Origin: Whalleya microplaca
Taxonomy: Eukaryota; Ascomycota; Sordariomycetes; Xylariales; Xylariaceae
DNA: 64,000 nt
Direction: 5' to 3'
Assembly (NCBI GenBank): GCA_022497155.1
Contig: MU385791.1
Coordinates: 62,001 to 126,000, forward strand
The notes under the pieces are model-generated. The model ran no database searches, was not told the DNA's origin, and saw only the letters and a program-made list of their open reading frames with translations. Below, piece after piece: positions 48,178-59,784 of the stretch (the stretch's first letter is position 1; every line of letters starts with the position of its first letter). A program made the position numbers and the translations under genes.

Positions 48178-48255
48178 CGTGGTTACTGAACTGTCTGCTC
48201 AGGGGATATTGTGCTATCAGAACTCGTCCTATTCTTATAGTCGTTCGATGGGATT

Positions 48256-48293
48256 GTGGAGATGGTCAGTCCCCACTAGCCGAAGTATTACCT
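48256..48293. promoter_or_regulatory. CreA-like and AmyR-like motifs before the glucoamylase gene
   Basis: Within about 120 bases of the ATG are GTGGAG (48256-48261) and CCCCAC (48271-48276, GTGGGG on the gene strand), both fitting the carbon-repressor consensus SYGGRG. A further CTGGGG lies at 48462-48467. At 48280-48293 the gene strand reads AGG-N8-CGG, a variant of the AmyR-type spaced triplet. The motifs are short and may be chance; the suggestion rests on known regulation of mould amylases. Confidence 0.3.
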
Positions 48294-49383
48294 GGTTATT
48301 GGGCACGTTCACCCACGCATGATGGAAACCTGGGTATGAGCACTGTTGTCGGTTTAGAGAGGACAGTTGAGGTTCAACTCCAGGAGCATAGTTATACATG
48401 CCCTTAAGTTGTTTCTAGCCCGACTATGGGGAACAGCTAGGGACTCAGCCATTCTGGGCATCTGGGGATCCAATGGCGACTTGGGGTTTTAGTGTTGAAT
48501 GGTTCCGTTCCTGGGTTGCGGGGTAGTTTCTATCTTACAAGTGGCGAATTTTGTTACTCGGAAGAATTCGAATGAAGAAATCAGTTTACGACTCGCTTGT
48601 TTCAATTGGCTAGTTGCATTGATTAGAGCAAAGGAACTTGGGAGGGTTTAAACTCGCTAAGCGTCTCATCGACTTAATGTTGATAGAAGTAAGAACGAGC
48701 TAATAGAACAAATACCAATAGCGCTGTTAGAAGTCGAACCTAACTCGTTCTACATACTCACATACTTGTAAGTTGCTATCATGATCGAAGTTGTAGTAGC
48801 TCTTTAGACACTGAAGTTAGCTGTGGTCTTGATTCATTATACCGGCAGCTTGTTGATTCAACATCGAAGTAGTTTAAGCATCTATGTCACCATTGCAATG
48901 GTCTTATAAAGCTGTTTGAAAGTTGAAACCCCCACGAAGTTGCAAAGTGCCGGGAGGTTATTTAGTGGATACCGGGGCGATCATACCTGATAAGATACCT
49001 GACAAGCCTGGATTAGGCGAACGTTGAAATTGGAATAATGTAACCTTACTAAGGAGACGATCAACCCAAGTTCAATCTCCTTTGACGTCACTTTTATTTG
49101 CCGGGAAGAAATTGCGGATAGCTGTGCAACAACGACAGACCGAGGCTGCCGAGTTCGGTGCTGCTGCGCCGCGGCTGTAGGTAAGACATGTGGCTTGGCG
49201 CACTAAAATTATCTATTATCTAAGCTTAGATAGAGACAGCTGTTGGTTTCCTCGAGTTGGTTCCTCAAGCTGAGCTGAGCTTCCCTCGCTACCCAAGGTA
49301 GCACTGTCTGTCCTCGCTTGCTTCAGTCACAGGAGACCAACTCTCAGCTGTGAACACATAGTGTCATTCTCTTTCAAAGAATC
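48294..49383. other. intergenic between divergent glucoamylase and ZIP genes
   Basis: About 1.1 kb of promoter DNA for the two divergent genes, with no coding frame. The isolated tRNA-B-box-like string at 48371-48381 is not part of a tRNA fold. Confidence 0.5.
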
Positions 49384-50795
49384 ATGTCTGCAATTCGTCG
49401 AAATTGCTGGCTCACACTCTTTTTTCTAGGTGTTGTTTTGGCATCAACTGTGAACTCCAGCCATGGCTCCGAGAACGGCTCTCGTGCCTCCTTGAGTTTG
49501 GACGAACTGGAGGAGAAACTTCAGGCAAGCCTACGTTACCTATGTAATACAAGCATCAAACTCTAACTAACTTACTGATTAGACATGTCCAATTGTACAA
49601 GATCTCAATACGGAGAAGCTTGCGGGCTCCTCGGACACCTCCAGCCGGGTCGAGCAGATCTTCGCTGTCCTCTTCCCCGGGAGCCCCGCGGTGAACGCTC
49701 TCCTCGCGACTCTATACATCTCGGGGCCGCCTAATTTTCTCCTGGCTCTATGCCCACCCAATATTGACCCTTCCTCACTATCCATTATGGTTGCATTTGC
49801 CGTGGGAGGACTCATGGGTGACACACTGTTTCACCTACTGCCTGAGATCTTTCTCGGAGAGGACAGCCCGGAACACGTGCGGTTTGTTCTGGTCGAGCCA
49901 AATCGCAACCTACTCCTAGGCGTCGCCATCATGGTTGGTTTCATGACCTTCGTGGCTATGGATAAAGGACTTCGGATAGCGACAGGCGGCGAGGGACACG
50001 ATCATAGTCATGGTAGCCATTCCCACGATGCGGTTACCAATGACAAAGCTGCTTCAAGCGCTGTGGAAGTCTCCGATAAGGAACTAAAGTCCAGGAAGAA
50101 GGGTAAAAAGAACCAGAAAGTTGCTGTGCAAGAGGAAGAAAAAGAGATAAATCCGAGTGTCAAACTGGGTGGTTACCTGAACCTGATGTATGTCTTGAGA
50201 TCCTCACAAGTCACATCATATAATCGCTAACACTTGCATCAGTGCTGATTTCACACACAACATTACGGACGGACTGGCCATGTCTGCCTCCTTCTATGCG
50301 TCACCGACCATTGGAGCAACGACTACCGTAGCTGTGTTTTTCCATGAGATCCCCCATGAAGGTAATCTGATCTTGTTAACTGTTCAAATTCACATCGGGC
50401 TATTTGCTGACCTTGTCTTTTGCTTAGTTGGCGACTTTGCTCTTTTGGTGCAATCAGGTTTCTCCAAACGCGCGGCGATGGGAGCCCAGTTCGTCACAGC
50501 TCTAGGCGCTCTTCTTGGAACACTGATTGGTATTGCCGTGCAAGAGTTTGGTGGCGGTAGCGCAGGTGGCAGCTCGATTGGCATGACAGAGGGAATATGG
50601 GGTACTAGCCTCAGTCCTGGCGACCTGCTTCTCCCATTCACAGCGGGGACCTTTTTATATGTCGGCACCGTTGCTGTGATCCCAGAACTACTCGAGAGTG
50701 GACCGAATAAGGCTCTGGAGATTCGGAAGACACTCGTGCAGTTTGCCGCTATTGCGGTTGGCGCCGGTATCATGCTCTACATTTCTTGGGACTGA
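49384..50795 (+). CDS. ZIP-family zinc transporter (Yke4/KE4, SLC39A7-like)
   Basis: Four exons (49384-49524, 49583-50187, 50243-50361, 50428-50795) give 410 residues. The first intron (58 bases) uses a GC donor (CAG then GCAAGC) with acceptor GATTAG. A signal sequence (WLTLFFLGVVLASTVNSS) starts the protein. The ZIP signature helices are present: HNITDGLAMSASF in helix 4 and FFHEIPHEVGDFALLVQ in helix 5, whose His and Asp/Glu residues form the metal path. The cytosolic loop before them has the His-rich stretch HDHSHGSHSHD and a Lys-rich tract. By family, this protein moves zinc from the ER or Golgi into the cytosol, although yeast Yke4 can work both ways. The start ATG directly precedes the leader. 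Confidence 0.93.
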
Positions 50796-51083
50796 ATGTA
50801 GACGATATACTTTGTGCGTATAGAATGAGCGTCTCACTACGCCAATAATAGATAGATAGAAAGTGAGGGAGGCAGGTAACGCATAGAGTCGGGGTCAATG
50901 AGGCGTTCAATATAGAGTCAGGTGAAATTTTAATAAAAGTCAGTGTCTACTAGAAAACTGATCACGAATGGTTTTCGTTTGGCCACCGCTTTGGACGTCT
51001 CCTTACGTACTCTAGAAACTACGAAGGGCGTGCAACTAATACCAACCTAGTAGACTCCACAAGATACAGGCACGGGGCTCAGA

Positions 51084-51104
51084 CTTGAAGTCTGAGACTT
51101 CAAG
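51084..51104. repeat. 21-base perfect palindrome with 1-base centre
   Basis: CTTGAAGTCT, then G, then AGACTTCAAG. Both arms are 10 bases and match exactly. It stands about 290 bases past the ZIP stop codon. It could be a dimer binding site, a hairpin in the 3' end of a transcript, or chance. Confidence 0.7.
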
Positions 51105-52302
51105 CTGTTACCCGTGGCAAGCCGAAGGGTGCGGAATGAATAACCAGGCTTTTTAATATGGGAAGATATGGATCTATGCCAAGACAATGCAATGCTGCGC
51201 AAGGCGTTGGTTCCTGCAGCTGGGATACATTCTAGAACTCGATATTTTTACGTACATATTAGCATACTTTACATAGCATGTCGTATTAATATGGCAAATA
51301 GTAATAAGATACCACGTGGTCGTCGCCTCATCAGAGCGGCATCAGAGCACCATGGCATACAGCGCATGTGCAGCACAACGTGTACATACCCGCTGGTTGA
51401 CGCAAGAAAATGTAGGTATTAACTTTCAATCACGTTTTTCGCATCATTTTGAAAACTACGATGATGAGAAGTCCACACGTTTTTAGCTCATCGTCCCTGG
51501 TTGGTTGGTTGGTCACAAGGGTGACAGGACTTGGATCGTTGACAGCACCGAAGTCGGGGCGGGACTCTGAAATAGACTAATACCGTGCCCATGGAATAGT
51601 ATACAGACTGTGCATTAGAGTTGGTTCCCGCACATTGATGGCAGAGGCTGCTTATTCAACACAGTATTCCTATCGAATTTCTATGACTCTTCGGTCAGCT
51701 CTGTTTACAAGGAGTCACCAACATCTTCACAGCCAGACAGCCAAATTCCAATGTCTGCCACACCGATGGAACCCAGTGGCTTATTATTAGCCTGCCAGCC
51801 TGCTCCCTTGTTGGCTCAGCGTTCTCCCTAACATAGTAATAAATTGACCAACCTTCTAACCTTCGGGGCTGTCTCTAATCACGCCTTGGACTACTAGCAG
51901 CAACATCATTGCGTAGATTATCGCATCATGCTATTTCAGGATCCATTCCATTGCGCTGCATCCTGGAAACCATGAATAACAGATTGGCTACATGGATGGG
52001 AGGATTCTCGCTAGAAACTGCCATTCGTCCCAGTGGTGCGAGGCCATGGAGCACAAAGTTCGCATCGTCTGGCGCCAGTAATGAGATGACTCTTGAGTCT
52101 TGATTCTCCAAGCGAAGAGTCAATTGACTTTGCGTGTTACAGGGCTGAGCACTAGCCCCTAGCGCATGTCGAAAGTCAGTCATTGTGTGTGGAAGGGCGC
52201 GCCGCGAAATCTAGCGTCAGCCAGCCTGACAGCATGAGGCCTAGTCAACCCCGAAGATCTTAAGCTGCAGCTTTTTGTGTTATTGCTAAGATAATAATTT
52301 TG

Positions 52303-52321
52303 GGGACGGAGCCCGTCCCCG
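52303..52321. repeat. GC-rich hairpin, 8-bp stem with 3-base loop
   Basis: GGGGACGG-AGC-CCGTCCCC forms a perfect stem. A separate 12-base palindrome AAGCTGCAGCTT lies 28 bases before it at 52263-52274. The function is unknown. Confidence 0.65.
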
Positions 52322-53343
52322 GGCTGCCACGATCCAACCCGGATCCCCAGCTAGATGACTTCCACATACATATACCGATATTCCCGTCGAAGCCCGAGAA
52401 CGGCATTCTACTGGTAGGTACATATGCCGTCGGGGAACAGGGGAAGTCGAGATTATCGCATGTTGATGATCGAGATATTGGTCTTGAGGACCGCTTGGAC
52501 CAAATCAATCAGGAGAATACGCGTGACTATAGAAGTTCATTCCGCTCTCCACCCACAATGGTCTATAAGTTAGCGAGGCATTATAGACCGGTGTGGAGCT
52601 ATTGTTTCGTGTAATAAGTGTCCTTTGGAGGTAAAGGCTCGAGGAGGTCACCTTTAGAGGTCAAGCGGTAGTCAAGGACATCGATAAGTCACAGTCAGAC
52701 CCAGAAATAAATCCCAGCTTGGGGGCTGGCTAATAAGCTGCTTGGGCTAATGGCGCGATGCCCCCTGCATGTCTGCTTAGAAAGCTCCGCTTATATCGAC
52801 AACCCACCGGGGGCCCCAAAGACCTGAAGGGCGGCGGGCGGGACGATCCAATACCTTTACGTCAAAATGGAGGTAGTCTGCATGAGCTCTGTGACAACCA
52901 ACTTATACATTCCAAGTATGAAGCTTCGTGCCAAACGAAAATTTTCCCTTAAGATGACTCAATCAGTCATTCATAAGGCGAGGCCGGCCCAGTAAAATGT
53001 TCTTGGTTTTCTAGAATTATATATCATAAGACCTTCTCGATTACCAAGGTGACCTCTCCTTGGTATAAGACCCCCCCCTTGAAGCCAATATAACGTTTAG
53101 ATCGACACCCCTACAGGACAATACATAAAGTTCAACCTGGCCGCAGCACACCATTGGAGCTTTGCTGCCTGTTTAGATGATCTAAACACAGCATTTGATA
53201 ATCAGGCGTCAGTCCTATAGCGAATATCAACCCCGCAAACAGCTCCTAAGACATTATTATCAACCCCAACCTACACTCCGCATCTGCTTACAGAATCTCT
53301 ACCTGAAGCGAAAAGCCAGCCTTGGCTTAAACATCTCTCAAAG

Positions 53344-54855
53344 ATGTCGTCTACTTCTTCAGACGCCAGCAGGGCTGCGACGCTCGGCAGCTACGCTCGC
53401 AAACTCTCCATCATCCCGAGGCCTAATATTAGTATCGATGTTGAAAACCATTATCGTTCTAAGGTTTACACGACCTCGTCGAAAGTATCTGGTCATGTTA
53501 CTATCAACCCACAGACTGATGTGCGGTTCGACACCATCCAAATCCTGTTACTCGGGACTAGCAAGACCCGTATAGACAATATCAACGTCCCAAAGGCGAC
53601 CTGCCACACCTTCTTGAAGCTCATAATGCCCATTCCAGAGTCAGCTTATCAAGTACCCCGGGTATTCGAGGCAGGGAGGACCTACAAGATGCCATTTACC
53701 TTTGTTATACCTCATTATCTTACGCTGAACGCTTGCAACCACGACGTTTCTAACGACTCGGTGCGGGAGCATCATGTGCGATTACCCCCTACCATGGGAT
53801 CTTGGGAAAGGGATGATTTTACACCACAGATGTCGCGCGTGCAATATGTGATCAGGGCGCGAGTGTACCGACAGGAGGAAATCGATGGGTCCATCACGAA
53901 GGCTATGGAGGCTACCCAGGAGATCAAGGTGCTGCCCGCAGACATAGAGGATGCTCCACTGAACATCACCAAGCATGACAACTTGTACACGATGTCGAAG
54001 AGCAAGTCCCTGCGGAGGACGATCTTGTCGCCGAAGTCGGGAAAGGTGACAGTCTCAGCCGCGCAACCCAGTGCGGCCATGTTGAGCCCTGACGGGCAAT
54101 CGATCACGCCCGTGACGGTCCCGCTCCACATCGAGTTCGAGCCCGCCTCGCGCGATTCCCAACCGCCCAGGGTGACGGGGATATACTCCAAAGTCACGGC
54201 TGTGACGTTCTTCAGCTGCAGCGGCACCAACCACTTCCCGAACCTTAAGGACTGGAGCCGTACCTTCCCCTGCGACGGACGCGGCTCCTACTCGAGCACC
54301 ACGTCCGTGGCCACGCAGCCCCCCGGCCCGCTCACCTGGCGCACGCGCCGCCCAACGCAGACAAGGCGGGACTCCGGGTACTGCAGCAGCGACGTCGAGA
54401 CCTCTTCCGACCACTCGGTGTCCTCCCGTAACCACGATGTTCCCACCACCAGCTCATCATCCGAGCCCGCGCCCCTGCCCCACCACACCACGACGCTGCA
54501 CATTCCAGTGCAGCTGCCGGCACGCAAGAAGACGTTCATCCCGTCCTTCCACTCGTGCATCACGTCGCGCGTGTACGTGCTCTGGCTGACGGTGTCGCTG
54601 TCGGCCGGCTCTTCCAGCAGCTCGAGCCTGACGCTCGGTGTGCCGCTGCAGATCGCCGTCGACGGCTCGCGCGCCCTCGAGAGCGGCGACGATGGTCTCC
54701 CGTCCTTCGAGGCCGCGCTGCGCGATGCCGAGGCCGATGAGGCGCTGCGCCCGCGCGTCATGGGGGTCCCGGGCGTGCAGTTCGAGAGCGCGTTGCCCGG
54801 GTATGCGGATTTGGTGGGCGAGAGGAGGGCGAGGAGGGTTGTGCCTGCGTATTAG
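53344..54855 (+). CDS. arrestin-like (alpha-arrestin family) protein
   Basis: A single exon of 503 residues. The N-terminal part fits an arrestin-type beta-sandwich: ISIDVENHYRSKVYTTSSKVSGHVTI and FDTIQILLLGTSKT, then FLKLIMPIPESAYQVPRVFEAGRTYKMPFTFVIP, the usual strand order of fungal arrestin N-domains. The second half has VQYVIRARVYR and EIKVLP, then Ser/Thr-rich insertions (GYCSSDVETSSDHSVSS) and a final sheet region. Fungal arrestin-like proteins link plasma-membrane transporters to the Rsp5 ubiquitin ligase through PPxY motifs; I see no clear PPxY here (only LPGYADL near the end), so the partner is uncertain. GC content rises sharply in the second half. The ATG at 53344 is the first in frame and starts a typical Ser-rich head. 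Confidence 0.75.
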   Translation: MSSTSSDASRAATLGSYARKLSIIPRPNISIDVENHYRSKVYTTSSKVSGHVTINPQTDVRFDTIQILLLGTSKTRIDNINVPKATCHTFLKLIMPIPESAYQVPRVFEAGRTYKMPFTFVIPHYLTLNACNHDVSNDSVREHHVRLPPTMGSWERDDFTPQMSRVQYVIRARVYRQEEIDGSITKAMEATQEIKVLPADIEDAPLNITKHDNLYTMSKSKSLRRTILSPKSGKVTVSAAQPSAAMLSPDGQSITPVTVPLHIEFEPASRDSQPPRVTGIYSKVTAVTFFSCSGTNHFPNLKDWSRTFPCDGRGSYSSTTSVATQPPGPLTWRTRRPTQTRRDSGYCSSDVETSSDHSVSSRNHDVPTTSSSSEPAPLPHHTTTLHIPVQLPARKKTFIPSFHSCITSRVYVLWLTVSLSAGSSSSSSLTLGVPLQIAVDGSRALESGDDGLPSFEAALRDAEADEALRPRVMGVPGVQFESALPGYADLVGERRARRVVPAY

Positions 54856-55761
54856 GGGCTGCGGTGTTGGGTGGATGTATGGATGAATGAATGCGTGGAG
54901 GGATGGATATTCCGACGGCGAGGATCTTTCATGGTGTCTTATTTTCATGGCGGTAATTGTGGTTTTGAATACTAACGAATGCCTTGATATTGGGTATGGG
55001 CCGGGGTTTCGACGAGCGAGGCGTTCAGGAAAGGGGTCTTTTTGTTCTAACAAGGGCCAGATTGGGAACGTACACTTACATATACCCTGGGTTGAACTCA
55101 AGTGTTACTGGAGCGGCAATAATGCTTATATAAAAATGGCGAGGGCATTGGATATGGGGTTGTTGTAATGGGGGCTTCTTTCGTATATCATTTAGTAACA
55201 CGGAAGATTGATTTCTCCTTCACCTGATGACGTACTTAAAAACGTCCGGATTTAATGCTAAAATATAGGCTTTTGCAAGACATTTGACATGAGTCTCAAT
55301 GGGCGTGCCATGCATAGGTCTTATTTAAGCTAGAGACCATTCTGTTAGCGGGAAAGAAGCGCGCTACCTTGGGGAAGCCGGCCGTCAGTGCCGCGATGGA
55401 ATTCGGCCCCGCTCTTCTCCGTCCATCCACCTCTATACGAAACGAAGGTCAAGAGTATATTATTTATAAGATTGTTTCTACGATAAGATCCCTAGGTGCC
55501 TGGTCGAAAATAACCGAGACTAGCTGGATGAGCCACTGCAGGCCACTTCTTCTTACCAAAGCCTAGACCTCTTATGACGGTATATAAATATATACTCGTA
55601 ATTATTAAGCATCATCTTTACAATGACACTCGCTATATCTCCTTTGACTCCAGCTACTTATCGCCACACAGAACTTGTCCTAACAAACCAAAGGGTATAT
55701 CTCCAACCAGCACCAGCTAGAACCTTTGATAAAGCCTCCAAAATTTAAAGCGGTATAACAG
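54856..55761. other. intergenic between convergent genes
   Basis: The 3' flanks of the arrestin-like and LtrA-like genes. GGATG-type short repeats lie just after 54860. No coding sequence is recognised. Confidence 0.5.
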
Positions 55762-58367
55762 TTATTCTCTCTTCTCAATCGCCGTTCTCATTTCCCCATA
55801 CACGTTGTCACCAGCCTGCTCTCCCTGGTTGTACACCGGATCCACCCCATGAGATATCGGGGCCTCGCTGGTGTAGATGTGCGTCTGCCCGGCATACCCG
55901 TGGGGATCCTCACCCACATGACCACAGGCCAAACTATCCAACGACATGCCATCCGTAGCCAGCATGTTGCCGGAGCTCGCGCCCGCGGCCCCGTTTCCAC
56001 CGAGGCCCTTGCGCGGCGCACGGCGCCGGAAGAACAGCGGCGGCGAGTGCGGGAGGTGCGTGAGCACGAGCACGACGAAGAAGACGATGCACAGCGTGGG
56101 CAGTAGCCACGGCGAGTCGAGATAGGCCCACTGCTTGCGGAAGTTGAGCGAGACCAGACACACGAGCGCCAGCCCGGCGCCGATCAGCAGGAACAGCCCC
56201 GTGCGCACGCAGTTCAGCGGCGTCCACCGCCGCTTCGTCACGATCATGTGCATCAGCGTCATGAGGATGAGGGAGAGGCCTGCGGAGGTGAAGACGTATT
56301 GGAACTTTGGGGGGTGGGGGTTTCGTGTTAGCTTGCTTGCTTTTGTATATTGCACCGCGCGACAATAACCCAGCGGAATTATATGTATAAGAAACGAACG
56401 AACGAACGACTTACCACTAGCACGAACCGCATGGATGTCTGTTCCAGAGCCTCATATTGTAGCTTGGAGGGGTCTTGCGTCTCGGAATCTAAGATGGGAT
56501 CGATTTTGAAATTGACAAAGACTGAGTTGATCACCGTCACCAGGAGGTCGGAGATATCTTGTATAAATTGAAAGTAGTAGGGCGAGTTTACGTTGTCTTT
56601 GGACCAGACGTTGTTGGGAATGGTTGAGACATTGGCGAGGATCTTCTCGATTTCGATGGTTGTCGACCTATACGTGGGTGGGTACATCGCCCAGATATCT
56701 TGCACGGTTCCGTTCAGTTGGTCGACTACATCCTGGGTAGCCGTATCCCCATTAGGGCCGTCGGTTGCTTTATCGAAGACGGTGAAAAACTCTACTGCGA
56801 GGGACTGGACTTCGAGCTGGCAATGAAGTTAGAAACACATATTGGAAGATTGGAGATTTGAATCTAGGACAAGGCTTACGATCTTCCACCACCGGATGAA
56901 TTGAGTAGCGCCTTCCACGAACAATACCAACATGATGTGGAACGGAAAATGAAGTATCGACCACAGCAGCTGGTAGAAACCGGTCAGATGGTGATGATGG
57001 CCCATCCAGTCGAAGTAGAGCAGGAACACGATGTAAACGGTAGCGATTCCTGACGTCAGAACCCCCATCGTTTCAGAGGCTAGGCGAGGGTTAGAAAGGT
57101 CAAAAGTACGCAGCGACTAGGCAACTTACTCCAGCCGTTATTCTGGACGATCAACACGATATTTGCGATGATGCTCGTAACACCTAGGAGCAGCAGGTTA
57201 GAACGATTTGAGCCCGTAGCAGGAAGAACTCTTTGCTTACCTTCTCCCAGCACGATAATGGTGAGCGTGGTCAATCGCTCGGTCAAGTGGGTGCCGTCAA
57301 AACTGAGCACTTTCGCGAAGAGCGAGATGCTCAACTGCAGTATCGCTTCGGATAGCGAAACTACGTACCACGCGGCATAGGCCATACTGTTGTAACCATT
57401 CCGGAAGCAGAAAGAGATACCGAAGTAGACGAGGGCAGCGAAGAAGTGGAACGCGGTGACGATTGAGAGTGCTATTTTGCCCTTTCTGAATCGTCGGATG
57501 TGCCAGATAATCGTCAAATACTCGGTGGCCAAAACTAGTCTCGAGAACATAAGAATCAAGGCTGGCTTTGGTGTTAGCAGAATTCGTATGAGGTAGTCCA
57601 TATAATGTAGCTCTCGGAAGACTCACACAAGCCCTGGAACACCCCTTTTGTCTGTTCATCGGGATCGAAGTTCGTCGCTACGATAGCGAACCCAACCATC
57701 ACACCGAGGTGGCAGGTCCGAGCTACTCGTTCGAAGATACTATCGGTAATGAACCGAACATCGAACATGCTGACGAGAAACCAATTAAGCCAAAGCAGGC
57801 TGATGCCGTTGTTAGGATAGTACTCAGATTGGAGAGGAGTTAAGCGATCCACAAACCTTATGTAACCGACGTAAGACCATAGCTGCGACGCGCTGGTAAC
57901 CTCATGCACCTATAATGGACAGTTAACTGTGAGGTCTGGGAGAAAGTCGGTAAGGCATCGAGCTAAATACACTTGAGAAGGTCGAGAAGTTGGCAACAAA
58001 CCAGAGATCGTAGAACAGCTAATACAATCCAGATTAGTGTGAATCTCGGCAATATCTCGTTCTGGCTAATCTACCTCGAGGTTCGACAACGTCGAGCGCT
58101 AATATTCGCCGTTAGCTAAGCAATACTCGGGCTGTGTTTGTCTAAGTCTCCAGATATTACCTTCTCGAACATGGGGATTTCCCGAACATCGTAACGATCG
58201 CCCAGCGCCTCGAGATCCTGCAGCTCGTCAAAGCTCTTCGTATGCGCCGGCATGGACAAAGACCGGATCTTCTCGTCTGGTAACACGGGACTTATCAGCA
58301 GCGAGAGCTGGCTGCTGGCCAGATGCTTCGTCACTTCCTCGTCGGCGTGGCTGCGGTCGGGAGCCAT
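55762..58367 (-). CDS. LtrA-family (low temperature requirement) multi-pass membrane protein
   Basis: Ten exons (58367-58161, 58098-58075, 58018-57971, 57909-57857, 57799-57627, 57561-57241, 57183-57130, 57079-56880, 56816-56415, 56304-55762) give 674 residues; all phases agree. Exon 2 is only 24 bases. The signature LELFYDLWFVANFSTFSS forms across exons 2 and 3, followed by FDVRFITDSIFERV, HLGVMVGFAIV, LILMFSRLVLATEY and LTTLTIIVLGEGV, all typical of LtrA proteins. Many hydrophobic helices follow, then a large loop (VEFFTVFDKATDGPNGD to LEQTSMRFVLV), more helices, and a hydrophilic tail of about 75 residues. Members are widespread in fungi and bacteria; the transported or sensed molecule is not known. 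Introns 4 and 6 are 57 bases, stop-free and frame-keeping, so they could be retained. Confidence 0.88.
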
Positions 58368-59784
58368 CTTGGACTAGCCCAGCGAGCACACTGACTAAGT
58401 ACTCTCCAAAGATGAAAGGAATAGTGCCTATGTGAAGGAAGCCCGAATCCTTCCTGGATTGGGGGCCATCCGTTGATATGGTGGCAGCCAGGGCCATCAA
58501 CGACAGGGCCACAAAACTTTCCCTACGGCGTAGCCCATTTTCATTCATTCTGCAGGGATGGGGGACTGGGTGGAAGAAGCCGTTGCCAACACTCGACAGC
58601 TATCGTGGGCGTGGAGCCAGTTGGCTCTTGCTTCCCTAGCCTGCGGCTCAGGAAGCAGATCAATTGTTCGTTCTGGCCGTCGAGCGGGTGTGCGATGCCG
58701 TCCCAACCAGGCGCGGGCCCTCTGTTTGGTTACACGAATGCTGGGCATCGTCGTCGCGGTGAGATGGACACTTCAGTCAGGCAGGCGGGCATATCGTCGT
58801 GGAGACGAGCTGTCTTCTTGAAATATTGTATGTACGGCGGCGGCGGCGGCGCCTCCAGCTACGTTCTGGAGATCGTCCTCGTTCATTGGCATCATTGGTG
58901 CCCATTTGCTATCATGTGGTGGAATGGTTGATGCTCAAATAAGGGAATGCCAATTTCATCGAAACCTTGACCAATAGAAGGACGATTTATACTGTTGAGA
59001 ATGCCCTTGAAGTCCAAACCCCTGCAACGAATACCACCTCCCGAATACCTAAGCCCTACGAACCTATAGACGTTAGCATACTTAATAAGCGGTGGGTCTT
59101 GTCGTTATATTGGCAGATTGGGCATAAGCACTAAAGAGCATAGGCACATACTATGTGAATGTAGGCGTAGCAACGGCCGAGAGTTGAGACATTGGGGTTG
59201 AACGACAGTATTCTGTTCAGATGACAGCTTCCATCTTGTCAAGGGTTTTGAGACTAAAACAAGCTTAAATACCTGGTTCCCCAAGTTGGGACTCCTCCAT
59301 TTCTCTTTATACATATGTTCCCACATCTTGATATCTTAGTCAGCATCCAATCGAAAGAGGCCCCCCTGCTCGTACATGACTCCACCATTGTCATCTTTAC
59401 TATCTACTTAGAACCTCAACTCTTCTAGAAAGACCTCGACTATGCTGTAAAGAAGAAAGCAAAACAACTAAGTAAGCTGAATTGAAAAGGTAGCTGCACA
59501 TGGCATTCAGGCAATATGCCATTAGGTTAGACAATGAGTAAACATGGTGCAACAGCAGGCACAGTTTGATCATGGTCATATTGTATAAGTATCTCCAGTG
59601 TTTATATTACACACTTCATGAACCTTAAATATAGTCGTTGACAGGACATACCAATTTCTTTATCGAGATAAATCATAGTTCCATTCCAAGAACTCTTCGA
59701 TGACAGGCATATGGTCGGTATAAGCCCACACAGCTCTCGACACCATCGACTATGCTTTCAACGACTATGTTCAGCATATCATGT
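58368..59784. other. intergenic, 1.4 kb
   Basis: This holds the LtrA-like promoter and the 3' flank of the acyl-CoA dehydrogenase. A CGG run lies at about 58834-58850. Open frames on both strands near 58470-58930 lack family resemblance. Confidence 0.5.

Larger units (their letters stand above)
50796..53343. other. intergenic, 2.5 kb, with two short palindromes
   Basis: No gene is recognised. A 21-base inverted repeat lies at 51084-51104 and a GC-rich hairpin at 52303-52321, listed separately. A minus-strand frame at 51926-52183 (85 residues with an ATG) shows no known family and is not called. Confidence 0.5.

Noticed and set aside
48371..48381. GGTTCAACTCC, a tRNA B-box-like string
   Set aside because: No acceptor, D or anticodon arm can be built around it.
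51926..52183. Minus-strand frame of 85 residues with an ATG
   Set aside because: No family resemblance, no splice partners, and composition like surrounding non-coding DNA.
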